NCBI GenBank assembly: GCA_014529385.2
Contig: CM043948.1
Location: forward strand, 25,418,451 to 25,482,450
Direction of reading: 5' to 3'
Origin: Adiantum capillus-veneris
Lineage: Eukaryota; Streptophyta; Polypodiopsida; Polypodiales; Pteridaceae
Length of the DNA: 64,000 nt
Part shown: positions 20,819 through 31,910 of the stretch, one piece after another
How the letters are laid out: the number at the start of each line of letters is the position of its first letter
Position numbering within the stretch: the first letter of the stretch is position 1
Notes under the pieces: generated by a model
Databases searched by the model: none
Told to the model about the DNA's origin: nothing
Seen by the model: the letters and a program-made list of their open reading frames with translations, nothing else
Translations under genes and position numbers: made by a program

Positions 20819-21650
20819 TTGAGGGAAAAGGTTATGACTGATTGCCACTGTCCACCTTTTACGGGTCACCGCGGCATTGCTACCACCATGAAAGGGGTAG
20901 AGAGAGATTTCTTTTGGCGGAGACTGAAGAAGGATGTGGAAGAGTTTGTGCGCAGTTGCTTGGTATGCCAGAAGGTCAAGTTTGACAGGCATAAGGCACA
21001 GGGATTGTTACAGCCTTTACCCATACCCACCCGCCCCTAGGAAAATATTGAAATGGATTTCATTTTTTTTTATCTCCCGAGAATACAGAATGATCACGAT
21101 GATTTTCCGATTACATGGCACGCCTGAGACGATTGTCTCCGACATAGACCCCAGATTTATGAGTTTGTTTTGGAAGGCAATTTGGGAGAACATTGGCACG
21201 CGGTTGCAGTTCTCGTCATCGTTCCACTTGCAGACTGACGGGCAATCTGAGATTGCCAATTCAGTGATTTTAGATTTAGTGAAGTCTTGTATCTCACATC
21301 AGAAGACTCAATGGGAAAAGAACTTACCTTTGGTGGAATTTGCCTACAATAACACGATACACTCTTCGACGGGGAAGACGCCATGAGAGATTGTTGAAAC
21401 TGCTGCGAAGGTTCCATCCTTCCTGAGCACGAAAGATTAGAAATTTGAAGCGGATGAATATTCGCGAGATTTGGATACGACTTTTGCAAAGGTTCGCGAG
21501 ACTTTGCAGGAGTCTCAAGAACGACAAAAAAAGGCAACGGATCGCCATCGTCGCGACTGGAAACTAAAGGAGGATGATTGGGTGCTCTTACTTTTGAGAA
21601 GGCACGCCTAAGAAAGAAAAAGGGAAAGGAGAGGCTTTTTCCAAAGCTTA
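20819..21650 (+). pseudogene. Integrase of A3
   Basis: The zinc-binding domain CHCPPFTGHRGIATTMKG with VEEFVRSCLVCQKVKFDRHK (20,819-20,990) is followed, in another frame, by the core. Peptides are PETIVSDIDPRFMSLFWKAI, SSFHLQTDGQSEIANSVI and VEFAYNNTIHSSTGKTP (21,110-21,386). A stop follows at 21,386. The first catalytic segment (WTVIDRFSKQA in A6) is missing: a short deletion joins the zinc domain to the second half at about 21,060. Confidence 0.7.
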
Positions 21651-21699
21651 GTATGTGATACTACGGACCTTTCCAGATTACTGACAAGATAAATGATGT

Positions 21700-22010
21700 C
21701 TCCTTCCGATTGAAACTGCCAGATACTTGGAGGATTCACAATGCATTGCATGTGAGTCTCTTGAAACCTGTTAAGGGTGATGTGCCTGATGATGGGGAGC
21801 CTGATGAGCAACCCAAAGTGGAAGAAAACGAGGAGATCCTTGTTCCTGAACAGATTTTGGCACATAATGATACGAAGAAAGGTAAAGTCCGAAGGGGGGT
21901 TCTTGGTTAAGTTCAAGAACTTTCCTGCATTTGATGCGAAGTGGATGGAGGAGGAGGACCTAGCAGATACTCCTCGGATTGTGAAACTTTACCTCGATGT
22001 TTTGGTTTAG
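21700..22010 (+). pseudogene. Integrase tail and chromodomain of A3
   Basis: [34 protein letters not shown], then [18 protein letters not shown]. After one frameshift at about 21,895 comes LVKFKNFPAFDAKWMEEED and LADTPRIVKLYLDVLV ending at TAG 22,008. The pattern is a C-terminal chromodomain with its aromatic Trp retained. Confidence 0.7.
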
Positions 22011-22419
22011 CATAGTCTACTACAAATGTAACCCAGAATTCAGCTTGGCCGAAGATCTGGTGCAGTGGGATGCACAAGAGGGGAGTTACTCCACTCCTAT
22101 GTCAACAGATGCCTCGATTTTGATACTAAAGTCACTGATGTCTCTTTGAGCTTCAGGGATACTGAGAGCTGACAGTATTCTGCTGGATGACTTTATGAAA
22201 TGGAATTCCTGATAATGATACTGATTTGTTCTTGACTTCTTGTGAGTGCAGGAACTGATGCCGAAATGACTGCAGCATTTTGGTCTGATTGATCTCGAAT
22301 AGACATGGTTGCAATAGGGGTTAGTCAATCGGACATCGATGAGGTCCCGATTGGACCTAAATGTGATTGCTAGCTACATTGCCGATAAATCATGGTCTAA
22401 GATCCGAATGAATGTTGAA

Positions 22420-22485
22420 TGTCATGTGATGTCCTGTGATGTCTGGTGATGTCCTGTGATGTCGTGTGATGTGATTGTCGATTTT
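22420..22485 (+). repeat. Short-period minisatellite in A 3' region
   Basis: About five imperfect copies of a 10-11 base unit (GTGATGTCCT / GTGATGTCTG). The same array, inverted, is present in A6 at about 29,565-29,615 (GACATCACA words), so it is an inherited family trait between pol and PPT. Confidence 0.75.
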
Positions 22486-22614
22486 GTACATGTGCTAGAT
22501 GTGTGTTCCTAGTACGTAGGTACTAACAGTCAGTGTCTGCTAAGACGGTTTATGGCTTTGGTCGGTTTTGCAGGCGTAATCGCGGTGGATTACAATGCTT
22601 TCAAGAGGGGGGTA

Positions 22615-23159
22615 TGTCACAAAGTGATGACGTGGCGGACAGCAGAAACCCTAATTTCTGCCAGAAACCCTAAAATTCCTGCAAACCCTAATTTTTGCCA
22701 AAAACCCTAAATTCCGGAAATCGCGGAGACGGATTATTATAAAAAAAAAAAATTTGGAAAATGATGAGCGACACGAATTTTGCTTTTGCTTTTAAAAAAA
22801 AAAAAAAAAGAAAAGACTCTCCAAGAGAGAGAGAGAACTGATGCTTTTGATTTTAAAAGCTTTTGGGGCTTTGCTTTTGGGCATCCCTTGTAACCGTTAA
22901 ATTAGTGGTGAGGGCCTCACTTCTTAGAGCATCTGGACGCAGAGTCTGAGAGTGAAACCCTAACCGCTCTCTTGTACTTTGATGATTGATTAATACAAAA
23001 AGAAATACCGAAAGGTGCGCCAGTCTTTGGGGCCAATATCTCTAGGCACGGAACTCCGCCGGGCCAGTGCAAATCTATTGTGATCTGTGAATTGTTTTGC
23101 AGTGGTTATTTGGTGCTGTCGCGGTTGATTCTCGACTTGGAGTGTCGAAGTTTGTTACA
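22615..23159 (+). repeat. 3' LTR of A3
   Basis: 545 bp from TGTCACAAAGTG to TTTGTTACA, preceded by the GA/G-rich polypurine tract and followed by the CAAAC duplication. Confidence 0.88.
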
Positions 23160-23164
23160 CAAAC

Positions 23165-24021
23165 TGCTGTATAAAAGACAAAACCTTCGAAGCATCTGAG
23201 TATCCTGAAAAAGTATCAAACTTGATCGAGTGCCCACCTTCCTTAAACTCTCGGACTTTCTTGTTTTTATCTTCGAGAAAGTCATACTGGTTGGCTTTGT
23301 ACAAATTCTTCTTGTTAACATAAAAGTTTCCATCATCCGAATCTGAGCTGTTTGTAGACGAGTCCTCAATAGAACTGTCAGTCTCTGGGCGAGATTTAGC
23401 CTTCTTTGCCTTTTTCTTGCCCTTTCCGAAGCTTTGTTTCTTGCTTCGCTTTATACCTTTTCTGTCTTCTTCGCTCGAATCAGAAGAGCTAGAAGAACTG
23501 TCAGAAGAAGAAGAAGAAGAAGAAGAAGAAGAACTAGGTACTCCTTCAAATCGAGCACGCTTCTTTTGTTTCTTTACTTTGTCACAAGTCGACTGACAAC
23601 CCAAATATCCCAGGAAGTCGGTGCATTTCTTCTGCTTTTTGCCGTGCTTTTTGGCTTTCTTTTGCGCGTCAAAAAGCTGAGCAATCCGTGCATCAACCAC
23701 CTCTTGTAATTCCTTCTCTGTATTCTGTTTGTGATCAGAAGGTTTCTTGAGAGCGGGTTTCAAAGGTGGTGTAGTGGTTTTCTGCCATTGTGCATGCACT
23801 TCCTGAAAAGAAGTCTCGCTCATATATTTTGTCAATTTCGGATCCTTAGCAAAATTGAGAATCATCTTTGTTGCATCGTCGATCAATTGACGACGCTTCA
23901 TCTCTCTTTGCTCCGCCGGAGTAGGCCGAGGCAGGCCATACTCTCTGTCTAAATCTTCGTTGTGATCCCTGTCCGCATCTCCAGATACAGAGGGAGTCGA
24001 CTGATCCTTGCGTGAAGCCAT
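23165..24021 (-). pseudogene. gag N-terminal part of A-outer
   Basis: The ATG at 24,021 starts MASRKDQSTPSVSGDADRDH. The frame stays open for about 285 codons through a Lys-rich tract, a 13-residue Ser run with DSSSSSSDSSEED, and SGYSDASKVLSFIQQF, where A3 cuts it at the CAAAC duplication. Continuity with 16,649 is shown by the uninterrupted copy at 27,560-27,600. Confidence 0.75.
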
Positions 24022-24091
24022 AGGTGCCGCGGAAAAAATTTTGGGGATCGGATTTCCCGTAGAAGAGAAATCGGTCGTGCTCTGATACCAC

Positions 24092-24606
24092 TGTAACGGA
24101 CTTGGACACTCCAAGTCAAGAATCAATCGCGACAGCACCAAATAACCACTTCAAAACAATTCACAGATCATAATAGATTTACACTGGCCCGACGGAGTTC
24201 CATGCCTAGAGATATTGGCCCCAAAGACTGGCGCCCCTTTCGGTATTTCTTTATGTATTAATCAATGTCAAAGTACAAGAGCGGTTAGGGTTTCACTCTC
24301 AAACTTTGCGTCCAGATGCTCTGCAGAGTGAGCCCTAAACCGTGTATATAAAGATTACAAGGGATGCCCAAAAGCAGAGCCCCAAAAGCTTGAAAGCAAA
24401 AGCAGATTCTCTCTCTCTCTCAATGAGAGCAACAAAAAGCAATTATGCCTTTCTCTCTCTCTATCTTCCAAAGCGTAGCCAAAAGATGAGATTTGCGTCG
24501 CTCAAAAAAAACATTTTTTTTTCCACCTCCGCGATTTCCGAAAATTAGGGTTTCTAGCAGAAATTAGGGTTTTTGCTGTCGGTAGCCACGTCATCACTTT
24601 GTGACA
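24092..24606 (-). repeat. 5' LTR of A-outer
   Basis: 515 bp, immediately beside the primer-binding complement GCTCTGATACCA (24,079-24,090). It has the same ends as the 6,424 LTR. Confidence 0.85.
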
Positions 24607-24611
24607 CTGCG

Positions 24612-24964
24612 TCCAGATGCTCTGAGTTGTGAGAGGCCAGCCCGTTAATTTAAAGGTTACATGGGATGCCAAAAGCAGAGCCAAAAAGCTGAAAATCAAA
24701 AGCCTAAAAGCTTTCTAAAAATAAAGCAAGGGTTTTTCTCTTTCTTTCTCTCTTGCTTAATAAATTAAAGCAAGAGGCTTTTCTCTAGCAAATAAAGCAA
24801 AGGCTTTCTCTCAATTGCGTAGAAATCAGCACATCCACCAGCGTAGAAAATAAAGCACAAAAGCAACGCCAAAAATCTGCCGCTGTTCTGCCCTTCTGCC
24901 GGAAATCTCGCCACAATCGCGGGGGTCCGTACAACTGCCACGTGTCATCTTGCCATGTCAGCAA
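24612..24964 (-). repeat. Truncated A' LTR piece, duplication copy 1
   Basis: It matches bases 223 to about 575 of the A6 LTR (34,781-35,134), starting at the CTGCG site, and stops abruptly at GTCAGCAA. Integrase sequence (CGTGATCATTTTGTG) begins at 24,965. The break matches position 15,691 of A-outer and marks a segmental duplication boundary. Confidence 0.75.
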
Positions 24965-25562
24965 CGTGATCATTTTGTGTTCTCGGGAGATCAAAAATGA
25001 CATCCATTGCAATAATTTCCAAGGGGCGGGTGGGTATGGGTAAAGGCTATAATAATCCCTGTGTCTTATGCCTGTCAAACTTGACCTTCTTGCATACTAA
25101 GCAACTGCGCACAAACTCTTCCACATCCTTTTTGAGTCTCGGCCAATAGAAGTATCTCTCTACCCCCTTCATGGTGGTAGTAATGCCGCGGTGACCCGTA
25201 AAAGGTGGACAGTGGCATTCAGTCATAACCTTTTCCCTCAACGGCTGTGTAACGCACAACATGGTTTTTTTCATCAAGTAGCCTTCCCAAAGGGAGTATC
25301 CGGCTACTATCTCCCCATCCCGTATCCGTGTGAAAATAAATCTGCAAAATCTGTATCTTTCTCATAAATCTGTGTTGTCATTTCCGACCTAGAGAACAAT
25401 CGGCTCTCGTAAGCAATGACATGGCCTTCTTGCATTAAGACCGCACCCAGACTACGACCACAAGCATCACAAAATACTTCAAATGACTTCTGCAAGTCCG
25501 GCAAAGTCAAATCTGGTCTTGTAGTCAATTTCTCTTTCAATGTCTGAAAGGCAGTCACCTCT

Positions 25563-26258
25563 GTGGATCCCCACGAGAAAGGGACTCCTTTCTGTATCAA
25601 GAATATGCAAAGGGGAAGCAACCTCTGCAAACTTTCGAATGAACTGTCTGTAGCACGAACACAATCCCAAGAAGCTTTCAACTTCATGGACATTCTTCAA
25701 ATCGGGCCAATCACGGACAGTGTCTATCTTGGCCAGATCCATTTGCACTCCTGTTGTTGCCGAGACAAAGTGTCCCAAAAAAAATGTATCTCTGAAGCAT
25801 ATGATCTCTGTGTTCTGATTCATTCTTGGAGAAAACAATGGTATCATCAAAGAAAGTGCGAACAAATAGCCTGTACTCTTGAAAAATCTTGTCCATCATC
25901 CGGTCTAAATGTCGCAGGAGCATTGGATAAGCCAAAAGGCATCACCAAAAAAACTCAAATGACCCAAAAGTCGTCCGAAAGGCTGTCTTGTAGACGTTTC
26001 CGGGCGCAATTCGGATCTGATGATATCCACTCTTCAAGTCAATCCTGCTAAACCACGAGGATCCTTGTAACTGTCGAGTATATCATCGATCCTAGGAATC
26101 GGAAATCTGTTCTTGATGGTGATTTTGTTGAGCGTGCTATAATCGATGCTCATTCTCCAAGATCCGTCTTTCTTCAAATCCAACAACAGGAGAGAGCAAT
26201 ATGGTGAAGTACTATGCTGGACAAGACCCTTTTCCAAGAGGTCTTTCACTAGGTTCAT
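25563..26258 (-). pseudogene. RT remnant of A5
   Basis: Broken over three frames: [44 protein letters not shown] at 25,843-25,854 (VRTFFDDTIVFSKNESE), FLGHFVSATTGVQMDLAKID and ESFLGLCSCYRQFIRKF. It has more frameshifts than A6 RT. Confidence 0.7.
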
Positions 26259-26944
26259 AATCTTTTCATTCTGTACTCAGCTCACACGGTTCGGTGCCGT
26301 GCTTCCAGGTATCAGGTCAATGGTCTGATCTTCAGGCCCTCTGAAAAACAATCGGTATGAGTGTGGAGAAAAATCTTGGCGTTCTTATGATCAGGTCAAA
26401 ACATATTCAACCTTTATCCATCGTTCAGTTCTCTCCCAAAAGAATGAGTAAAGAAACTGAAGTTCATCAAGTACAATCTCTAAGCCCTTCATTTATCAAA
26501 GTCGCTTTCTCGGCCCGGTAGTCAACCACGGCGTAGTTCTTGTGGTACCAAGGGATCCTGAGTAGAACGTCACTCGTGTGCCCTGAACACCCCTGTCATT
26601 GCAAACGAAGTTTGCCAATGCTCGGTGTAATGGCAACATCCCATCTGGGTGCCAGTCGAACTACCTCCGCCTGTGGCGTCAGTCTGTCGGACGTAATTCC
26701 AAATCGAGCCGCCAATTCCAAGTGAAAAGAAGTTGCCCTTGGCTCCTTCAAAAGAGCTTCCCGATCCTTCACTTTGTCCCAAAAGCGGCAAAGTTTGTAC
26801 TTTCATTCATTAGATTCGGTGCGAGTCCCACGCCATGTGGTACCAAATCTGCTTTTCTATCTGCCTTTTTTGCCACGTTGCTCAGTTGCTCTCGAACTCT
26901 CAGACCTGTCGTCGTCTTTATCATTCTCTTCTTTCTGTAACTTT

Positions 26945-27223
26945 TTAGGGCACTTCGCGGAGATATGTCCATGTTCCCCACATCCAAAGCACTTCCCCTC
27001 TCTGATGAAGCGAGCTTTCTACTCCGGAGTAAAGCTTGGACCGTGCATCCTTTTTCTCTCGTTTGCTCTTTTTCTTTCTACTTTCATTCCCAGAAGTTTG
27101 TTCGGCTCGTTGTGTCATGGCCTCATCTGTGGGGTGGGTCAAACTACCAGAGTGAATGGCAAAGCCCCGCTTCGCATGACTCATCAACTCCTGAATAGAG
27201 CTGACTTCTGTTCCAAGCAGTGA
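26945..27223 (-). pseudogene. gag nucleocapsid part of A5
   Basis: Contains SHAKRGFAIHSGSLTHPTDE, AEQTSGNESRKKKSKREKK and, in a second frame, the CFGCGEHGHISAKC-type knuckle near 26,960-27,000. Confidence 0.6.
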
Positions 27224-27246
27224 TCTCGGATCTCTGTAGGTAGACC

Positions 27247-28490
27247 CTAGGTAAACCGCTCAATCTGTTCTCTGAACGAGATCTTCTTGAATGAAGAGGC
27301 GGGTAGAAAAGAGCTCCAGAATCTTTCACAGTAAGCATTGATTGTATCTTTCTTGGTCATCCGAAGATGGTTCCAAGCAGCTCGTACATCTCGTTCATAT
27401 TCTTGCGTCAACCAAGAAGAAATAAAAAGCTTCTTAAATTTCAGCCATTTAACTGGCGCAGTCTTGTTTAAAAGAAGCGTGGACCACCAAGTACGAGCAT
27501 TCCCCTTCCAGTAAGAGGCAGCTCTCCGAATCTTGGAGTGCTTTGAATAGCGTCCTCCCGTGAAAGCGATGTTAAACTGCTGTATAAAAGACAAAGCCTT
27601 CGAAGCATCTGAGTATCCTGAAAAAGTATCAAACTTGATCGAGTGCCCACCTTCCTTAAACTATCGGACTTTCTTGCTTTTATCTTCGAGAAAGTCATAC
27701 TGGTTGGCTTTGTAAAAATTCTTCTTGTTTACATAAAAGTTTCCGTCATCCGAATCTGAGCTGTCTGTAGACGAGTCCTCAATAGAACTGTCAGTCTCTG
27801 GGCGAGATTTAGCCTTCTTTGCCTTTTTCTTACCCTTTCCGAAGCTTTGTTTCTTGCTTCGCTTTATACCTTTTCTGTCTTCTTTGCTCGAATCAAAAGA
27901 GCTAGAAGAACTGTCAGAAGAAGAAGAAGAATTGGGTACTCCTTCAAATCGAGCACGCTTCTTTTGTTTCTTTACTTTGTCAAAAGTCGACTGACGACCC
28001 AAATATCCCGGGAAGTCGGTGCTTTTCTTCTGCTTTTTGCCGTGCTTTTTGGCTTTCTTTTGCGCGTCAAAAAGCTGAGCAATCCGTGCATCAACCACCT
28101 CTTGTAATTCCTTCTCTGTATTCTGTTTGTGATCAGAAGGTTTCTTGAGAGCGGGTTTCAAAGCTGGTGTAGTGGTTTTCTGCCACTGTGCATGCACTTC
28201 CTGAAAAGAAGTCTCGCTCATATATTTTGCCAATTTGGGATCCTTCGCAAAATTGAGCATCATCTCTGTTGCATCGCCGATCAATTGACGACGCTTCATC
28301 TCTCTTTGCTCCGCCGAGGTAGGCCGAGGCGGGCCATACTCTCTGTCTGAATCTTCGTTGTGATCCCTGTCCGCATCTCCAGATGCAGAGGGAGTCGACT
28401 GATCCTTGCGTGAAGTTATAGGTGCCGCGGAAAAAATTTTGGGGATCGGATTTCCCGTAGAAGAGAAATCGGTCGTGCTCTGATACCACT
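27247..28490 (-). pseudogene. gag N-terminal and capsid region of A5
   Basis: Closely follows the A-outer gag. The initiating ATG (MASRKDQS in A-outer) is ATA here (28,418-28,420, PITSRKDQSTPSAS), so the start is lost. The rest stays open from the LTR through the Ser/Asp tract to a TAG after SKKVR at 27,661. Capsid segments continue to 27,247 (FTGGRYSKHSKIRRAASYWK; SSWLTQEYERDVRAAW). Confidence 0.7.
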
Positions 28491-28971
28491 GTAACAGACT
28501 TGGACACTCCAAGTCAAGAATCAATCGCGACAACACCAAATAACGACTTCAAAACAATTCACAGATCACAATAGATTTACACTGGCCTAGCGGAGTTCCA
28601 TGCCTAGAGATATTGGCCCCAAAGACTGGCGCCCCTTTCGGTATTTCTTTATGTATTAATCAATGTCAAAGTACAAGAGCGGTTAGGGTTTCACTCTCAA
28701 ACTTTTCGTCCAGATGCTCTGCAGAGTGAGCCCTAAACCGTGTATATAAAGATTACAAGGGATGCCCAAAAGCTTGAAAGCAAAAGCAGATTCTCTCTCT
28801 CTCTCAATGAGAGCAACAAAAAGCAATTATGCCTTTCTCTCTCTCTATCTTCCAAACCGTAGCCAAAAGCTGAGATTTGCGTCGCTCAAAAAAACATTTT
28901 TTTTTTCCACCTCCGCGATTTCCGGAAATTAGGGTTTCTGTTGTTGGTAGCCACGTCATCACTTTGTGACA
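28490..28971 (-). repeat. 5' LTR of A5
   Basis: 482 bp, TGTAACAGACTTGG to TTTGTGACA, next to primer complement GCTCTGATACCA. It lacks about 30 bp near the terminal AGGGTTT repeats compared with 24,092-24,606. Confidence 0.82.
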
Positions 28972-28976
28972 CTGCG

Positions 28977-29421
28977 TCCAGATGCTTTGAGTTGTGAGAG
29001 GCCAGACCATTAATTTAAAGGTTCCATGGGATGCCAAAAGCAAAGCCAAAAAGCTGAAAATCAAAAGCCTAAAAGCTTTCTAAAAATAAAGCAAGGGTTT
29101 TTCTCTTTCTTTCTCTCTTGCTTAATAAATTGAAGCAAGAGGCTTTTCTCTAGCAAATAAAGCAAAGGATTTCTCTCAATTGCGTAGAAATCAGCACATC
29201 CACCACCGTAGAAAATAAAGCACAAAAGCAATGCCAAAAATCTACCGCTGTTCTGCCCTTCTGCCGGAAATCTCGCCGCAATTCACGGGGGTCCGTACAG
29301 CTGCCACGTGTCAACTTGCCAGGTCAGCAAAATTCTGATTTCTGCAGTTAGGGTTAGGTTTAGGGTTTTCCTGCAGAGGGTGAGTGTGTATAGCGGGCAA
29401 CCACGTCATCACTTTGTGACA
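28977..29421 (-). repeat. Second part of A6 3' LTR (duplication copy 2)
   Basis: 445 bp continuing the A' LTR from the CTGCG site to the terminal TTTGTGACA. It includes TTAGGGTTAGGTTTAGGG at about 29,348-29,366. The PPT complement TACCCCCCTCTTG follows, joining it to the A6 interior. Confidence 0.82.
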
Positions 29422-30029
29422 TACCCCCCTCTTGAAAGCATTGTAATCGCCCTCGATTACACCTGCAAAACAGAAAGAGGCCATAAACCGTCTTAGCATA
29501 CACTGACAATTAGTATCTACGTACTAGGAACACACATCTAGCACATGTACCAATGGACAGTCACATCACACGACATCACAAGACAACACTAGACATCACA
29601 GGACATCACATGACATTCAACATTCATTCGGATCTTAGACCATGATTTATCGGCAATGTAGCTAGCAGTCGCATCTAGATCCAGTCGTGACCTCATAGAT
29701 GTCCGATCGACTAACCCATATTGCAACCATGTCTATTCGAGATCATTTAGACCAAAATGCTACAGTCATTTCGTCTATCAGTTCCTGCACTTAAAAACAA
29801 GTCAAGAACAAATCCGTTTCATAATCCGGAATTCCATTTCATAAAGTCACAGCAGAATACTGTCAGCGCTCAGTATCTTTGAAGCTCAAAGAGACATCAG
29901 TGACTCTAGTATACAACAAATCAAGGCATCTGTTGACAAAGGAGCGGAGTAACTCCCCTCTTGTGCATCCCACTGCACCAGATCTGCGGCCAAGTTGAAT
30001 TCTGGGTTCCATTTGGAGTAGACTATGCT

Positions 30030-30289
30030 AAACCAAAAGCTTCAAGGTAAAGTTTCAAAATCTGAGGAGTATCTGCTAGGTCCTCCTCCTCCATCTACTT
30101 CGCATCCAATGCAGGATAGTTCTTGAACTTAACCAAGAACCGCCTTCTTACTTTACCCTTATTCTTTGTGTCCTTATGTGCCAAAATCTGTTCAGGAACA
30201 AGGATCTCCTCGTTTTCTTCCACTTCGGGTTGCTCATCGGGCTCCCCACCATTAGGCACATCACCTTTGAAAGGTTTCAAGAGACTCAC
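30030..30289 (-). pseudogene. C-terminal chromodomain of A6
   Basis: The pattern [34 protein letters not shown], then MEEEDLADTP matches a chromodomain (FLVKWKGYP...ATWEPEENL type), so family A is chromovirus-like. The Trp codon after DAK has become TAG at 30,095-30,097. Chromodomains of this family target integration to modified histones. Confidence 0.7.
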
Positions 30290-30382
30290 ATGAAATGCAT
30301 TGTGAATCCTCCAAGTGTCAGGCAGTTTCAGTCGGAAGGAGACATCATTGATCTTTTCAGATATCTGGAAAGGTCCATAGTA

Positions 30383-31260
30383 TCACATACTAAGCTTTGG
30401 AAAAAGCCTCTCCTTTCCCTTTTTCTTTCTCAGGCGTGCCTTCTCAAAACATAAGAGCACCCAATCATCCTCCTTCAATTTCAAATCGGGACCATGGCGA
30501 TCCGCTGCCTTATTCTGTCGTTCTTGAGATTTCTGCAAAGCCTCGCAGACTTTGGCAAAAGCCGTATCTAAGTCGCACGTGTATTCATACGCTTCAAAAA
30601 TCTTATCTTTCGTGCTTAGGAAGGGTGGAACCTTTGCAGCACCTTCAACAATCTCAAATGACACCTTCCACGTCAAAGAGTGTATCGTGTTATTGTAGGC
30701 AAATTCCACCAAAGGTAGATACTTTTCCCATTGAGTCTTCTGCTCAGAGATGTAAGACTTCAATAAATCTAAAACCACTGAATTGGCAATCTCAAATTGC
30801 CCGTCAGTCTGTAGGTGGAAAGATGACGAGGACTGCAACCGCATGCCAATGTTCTCCCAAATTGACTTCCAAAACAAACTCGTAAATATGGGGTCCCTGT
30901 CTCGTAGACAATCGTCTCAGGCATGCCATGTAATCTGAAAATTTGGGCCACAAACAGTCTCGCTAAGTGATCCGGCTTGACTGTTTTCTTCACTAGAATG
31001 AAATGAGCCTGCTTGCTAAATCTGTCAATAACAGTCCAGATACCATCGTGACCACTCTGTGTTCGAATCCATTGCAATACTTTCCCATAAGCGGGTGGGT
31101 ATGGGCAAAGGCTATAACAATCCCTGTGCTTTATGCTTGTCAAACTTGACCTTCTGGCATACCAAGCAACTGCGCACAAACTCTTCCACATCTTTCTTGA
31201 GTCTCCGTCAAAAGAAGTATCTCTCTACCCCTTTCATGGTGGTAGTAATGCCGCGATGAC
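30383..31260 (-). pseudogene. Integrase of A6
   Basis: The zinc-binding H-H-C-C part (CPPFTGHRGITTTMKGVERY; CAVAWYARRS in the neighbouring frame near 31,160) is followed by the DDE core. Peptides are RTQSGHDGIWTVIDRFSKQA near 31,020-31,090, HLQTDGQFEIANSVVLDLLK near 30,790, and PLVEFAYNNTIHSLT near 30,690. It is broken by at least two frameshifts. The role is cDNA insertion. Confidence 0.7.
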
Positions 31261-31283
31261 CCGTAAAAGGCGGACAGTGGGAT

Positions 31284-31910
31284 TCAATCATAACCTTTTC
31301 CCTCAACGGCTGTGTAACGCACAACATGGTTTTCCTCATCAAGTAGCCATCTCGAATGGAATATCCCGCTACTGTGTCCCCATCCTGTATCCGTGTGTTT
31401 GTCTGCAAAATCTGGATCTGTGGCATACTGGTCGACCATATCCTCGAAGCTCCTATGATGTATCGCGGAAATAGCCAGAACCAACGGCTTCCAAGACAAA
31501 GCATCTACCACCAAATTCTTCTATCCCTGTACATGGACAATCTGGAAGTGAAACTGTGACAAGATGTTCACCCACCGCATTTGCTTTTCCGATAGATGCT
31601 TCTGTGACAAGAAGTAGCGCAAACTCTGATGGTCTGTAAAGACAGTAAAGTCCACTCCGAGCAGGTAATGCCGCCACTGAGTAAGAGCATGGATAACCGC
31701 CAAAAGCTCTTTCTCATAAATCTATGCTGTCAATTCCGGCCTTGAGAACAATCGGCTCTCGTAAGCAATGACATGGCCTTCTTGCATTGAGACCACACCC
31801 AGACTACGACCACAAGCATCACAATATACTTCAAATGACTTCTGCAAGTCCGGCAAAGTCAAAATTGGTCCCATAGTCAATCTCTCTTTCAAAGTCTGAA
31901 AGGCGGTCAC
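31284..31910 (-). pseudogene. RNase H and integrase zinc region of A6
   Basis: Two frames carry the Ty3 RNase [21 protein letters not shown] with the catalytic-type Asp near 31,840, then HALTQWRHYLLGVDFTVFTD and SLRYFLSQKHLSEKQMRWVN. A stop sits between them at about 31,721. The linker VVDALSWKPLVLAIS follows at 31,470-31,515. Confidence 0.7.

Larger units (their letters stand above)
16650..23159 (+). mobile_element. Gypsy chromovirus-like element A3, structurally complete
   Basis: The only plus-strand A element and structurally the most complete one in the nest. 5' LTR 16,650-17,205, primer site TGGTATCAGAGC 17,207-17,218, interior 17,219-22,614, polypurine tract CAAGAGGGGGG before 22,615, 3' LTR 22,615-23,159. 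Target duplication CAAAC at 16,645-16,649 and 23,160-23,164. The LTRs differ at about 4 of the first ~120 aligned bases, so insertion is relatively recent but not new. The order gag, knuckle, protease, RT, RNase H, integrase, chromodomain is complete, yet stops and frameshifts break it. Confidence 0.9.
6424..24606 (-). mobile_element. Gypsy element A-outer, hit by two later insertions
   Basis: A minus-strand A-family element inside the 3' LTR of A6, with target duplication CTGCG (6,419-6,423 and 24,607-24,611). The 3' LTR is 6,424-6,978 and the 5' LTR 24,092-24,606. Its interior is in three pieces: 6,979-8,011, 15,601-16,649 and 23,160-24,091, separated by the B array and by A3. Summed, the interior is about 3.0 kb against 5.4 kb in A3. 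At about 16,080 the sequence jumps from the integrase zinc region to the end of gag, so protease, RT and RNase H are absent. It could not have moved autonomously in this form. Confidence 0.82.
24965..28971 (-). mobile_element. Partial gypsy element A5 (duplicated A-outer block)
   Basis: Minus-strand A element without a 3' LTR: integrase zinc region (25,050-25,277), RNase H remnant (25,380-25,560), RT (25,563-26,258), protease (26,490-26,700), knuckle and gag (26,945-28,487), 5' LTR (28,490-28,971). It shares with A-outer the deletion joining GCAAAATCTG to TCTTTCTCATAAATCTG (25,350; 16,075) and the same flanking A' LTR position after its 5' LTR (CTGCGTCCAGATGC). I therefore read it as the duplicate of the A-outer block before A3 inserted. 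Confidence 0.7.

Noticed and set aside
22420-22485. CRISPR-like short repeats
   Set aside because: Units are 10-11 bp, contiguous, without spacers, and occur in a plant retroelement; they are a minisatellite.
29340-29375. Interstitial telomere
   Set aside because: The TTAGGG words are inside an LTR at the same place in both copies, so they are inherited with the element and not a telomere relic.
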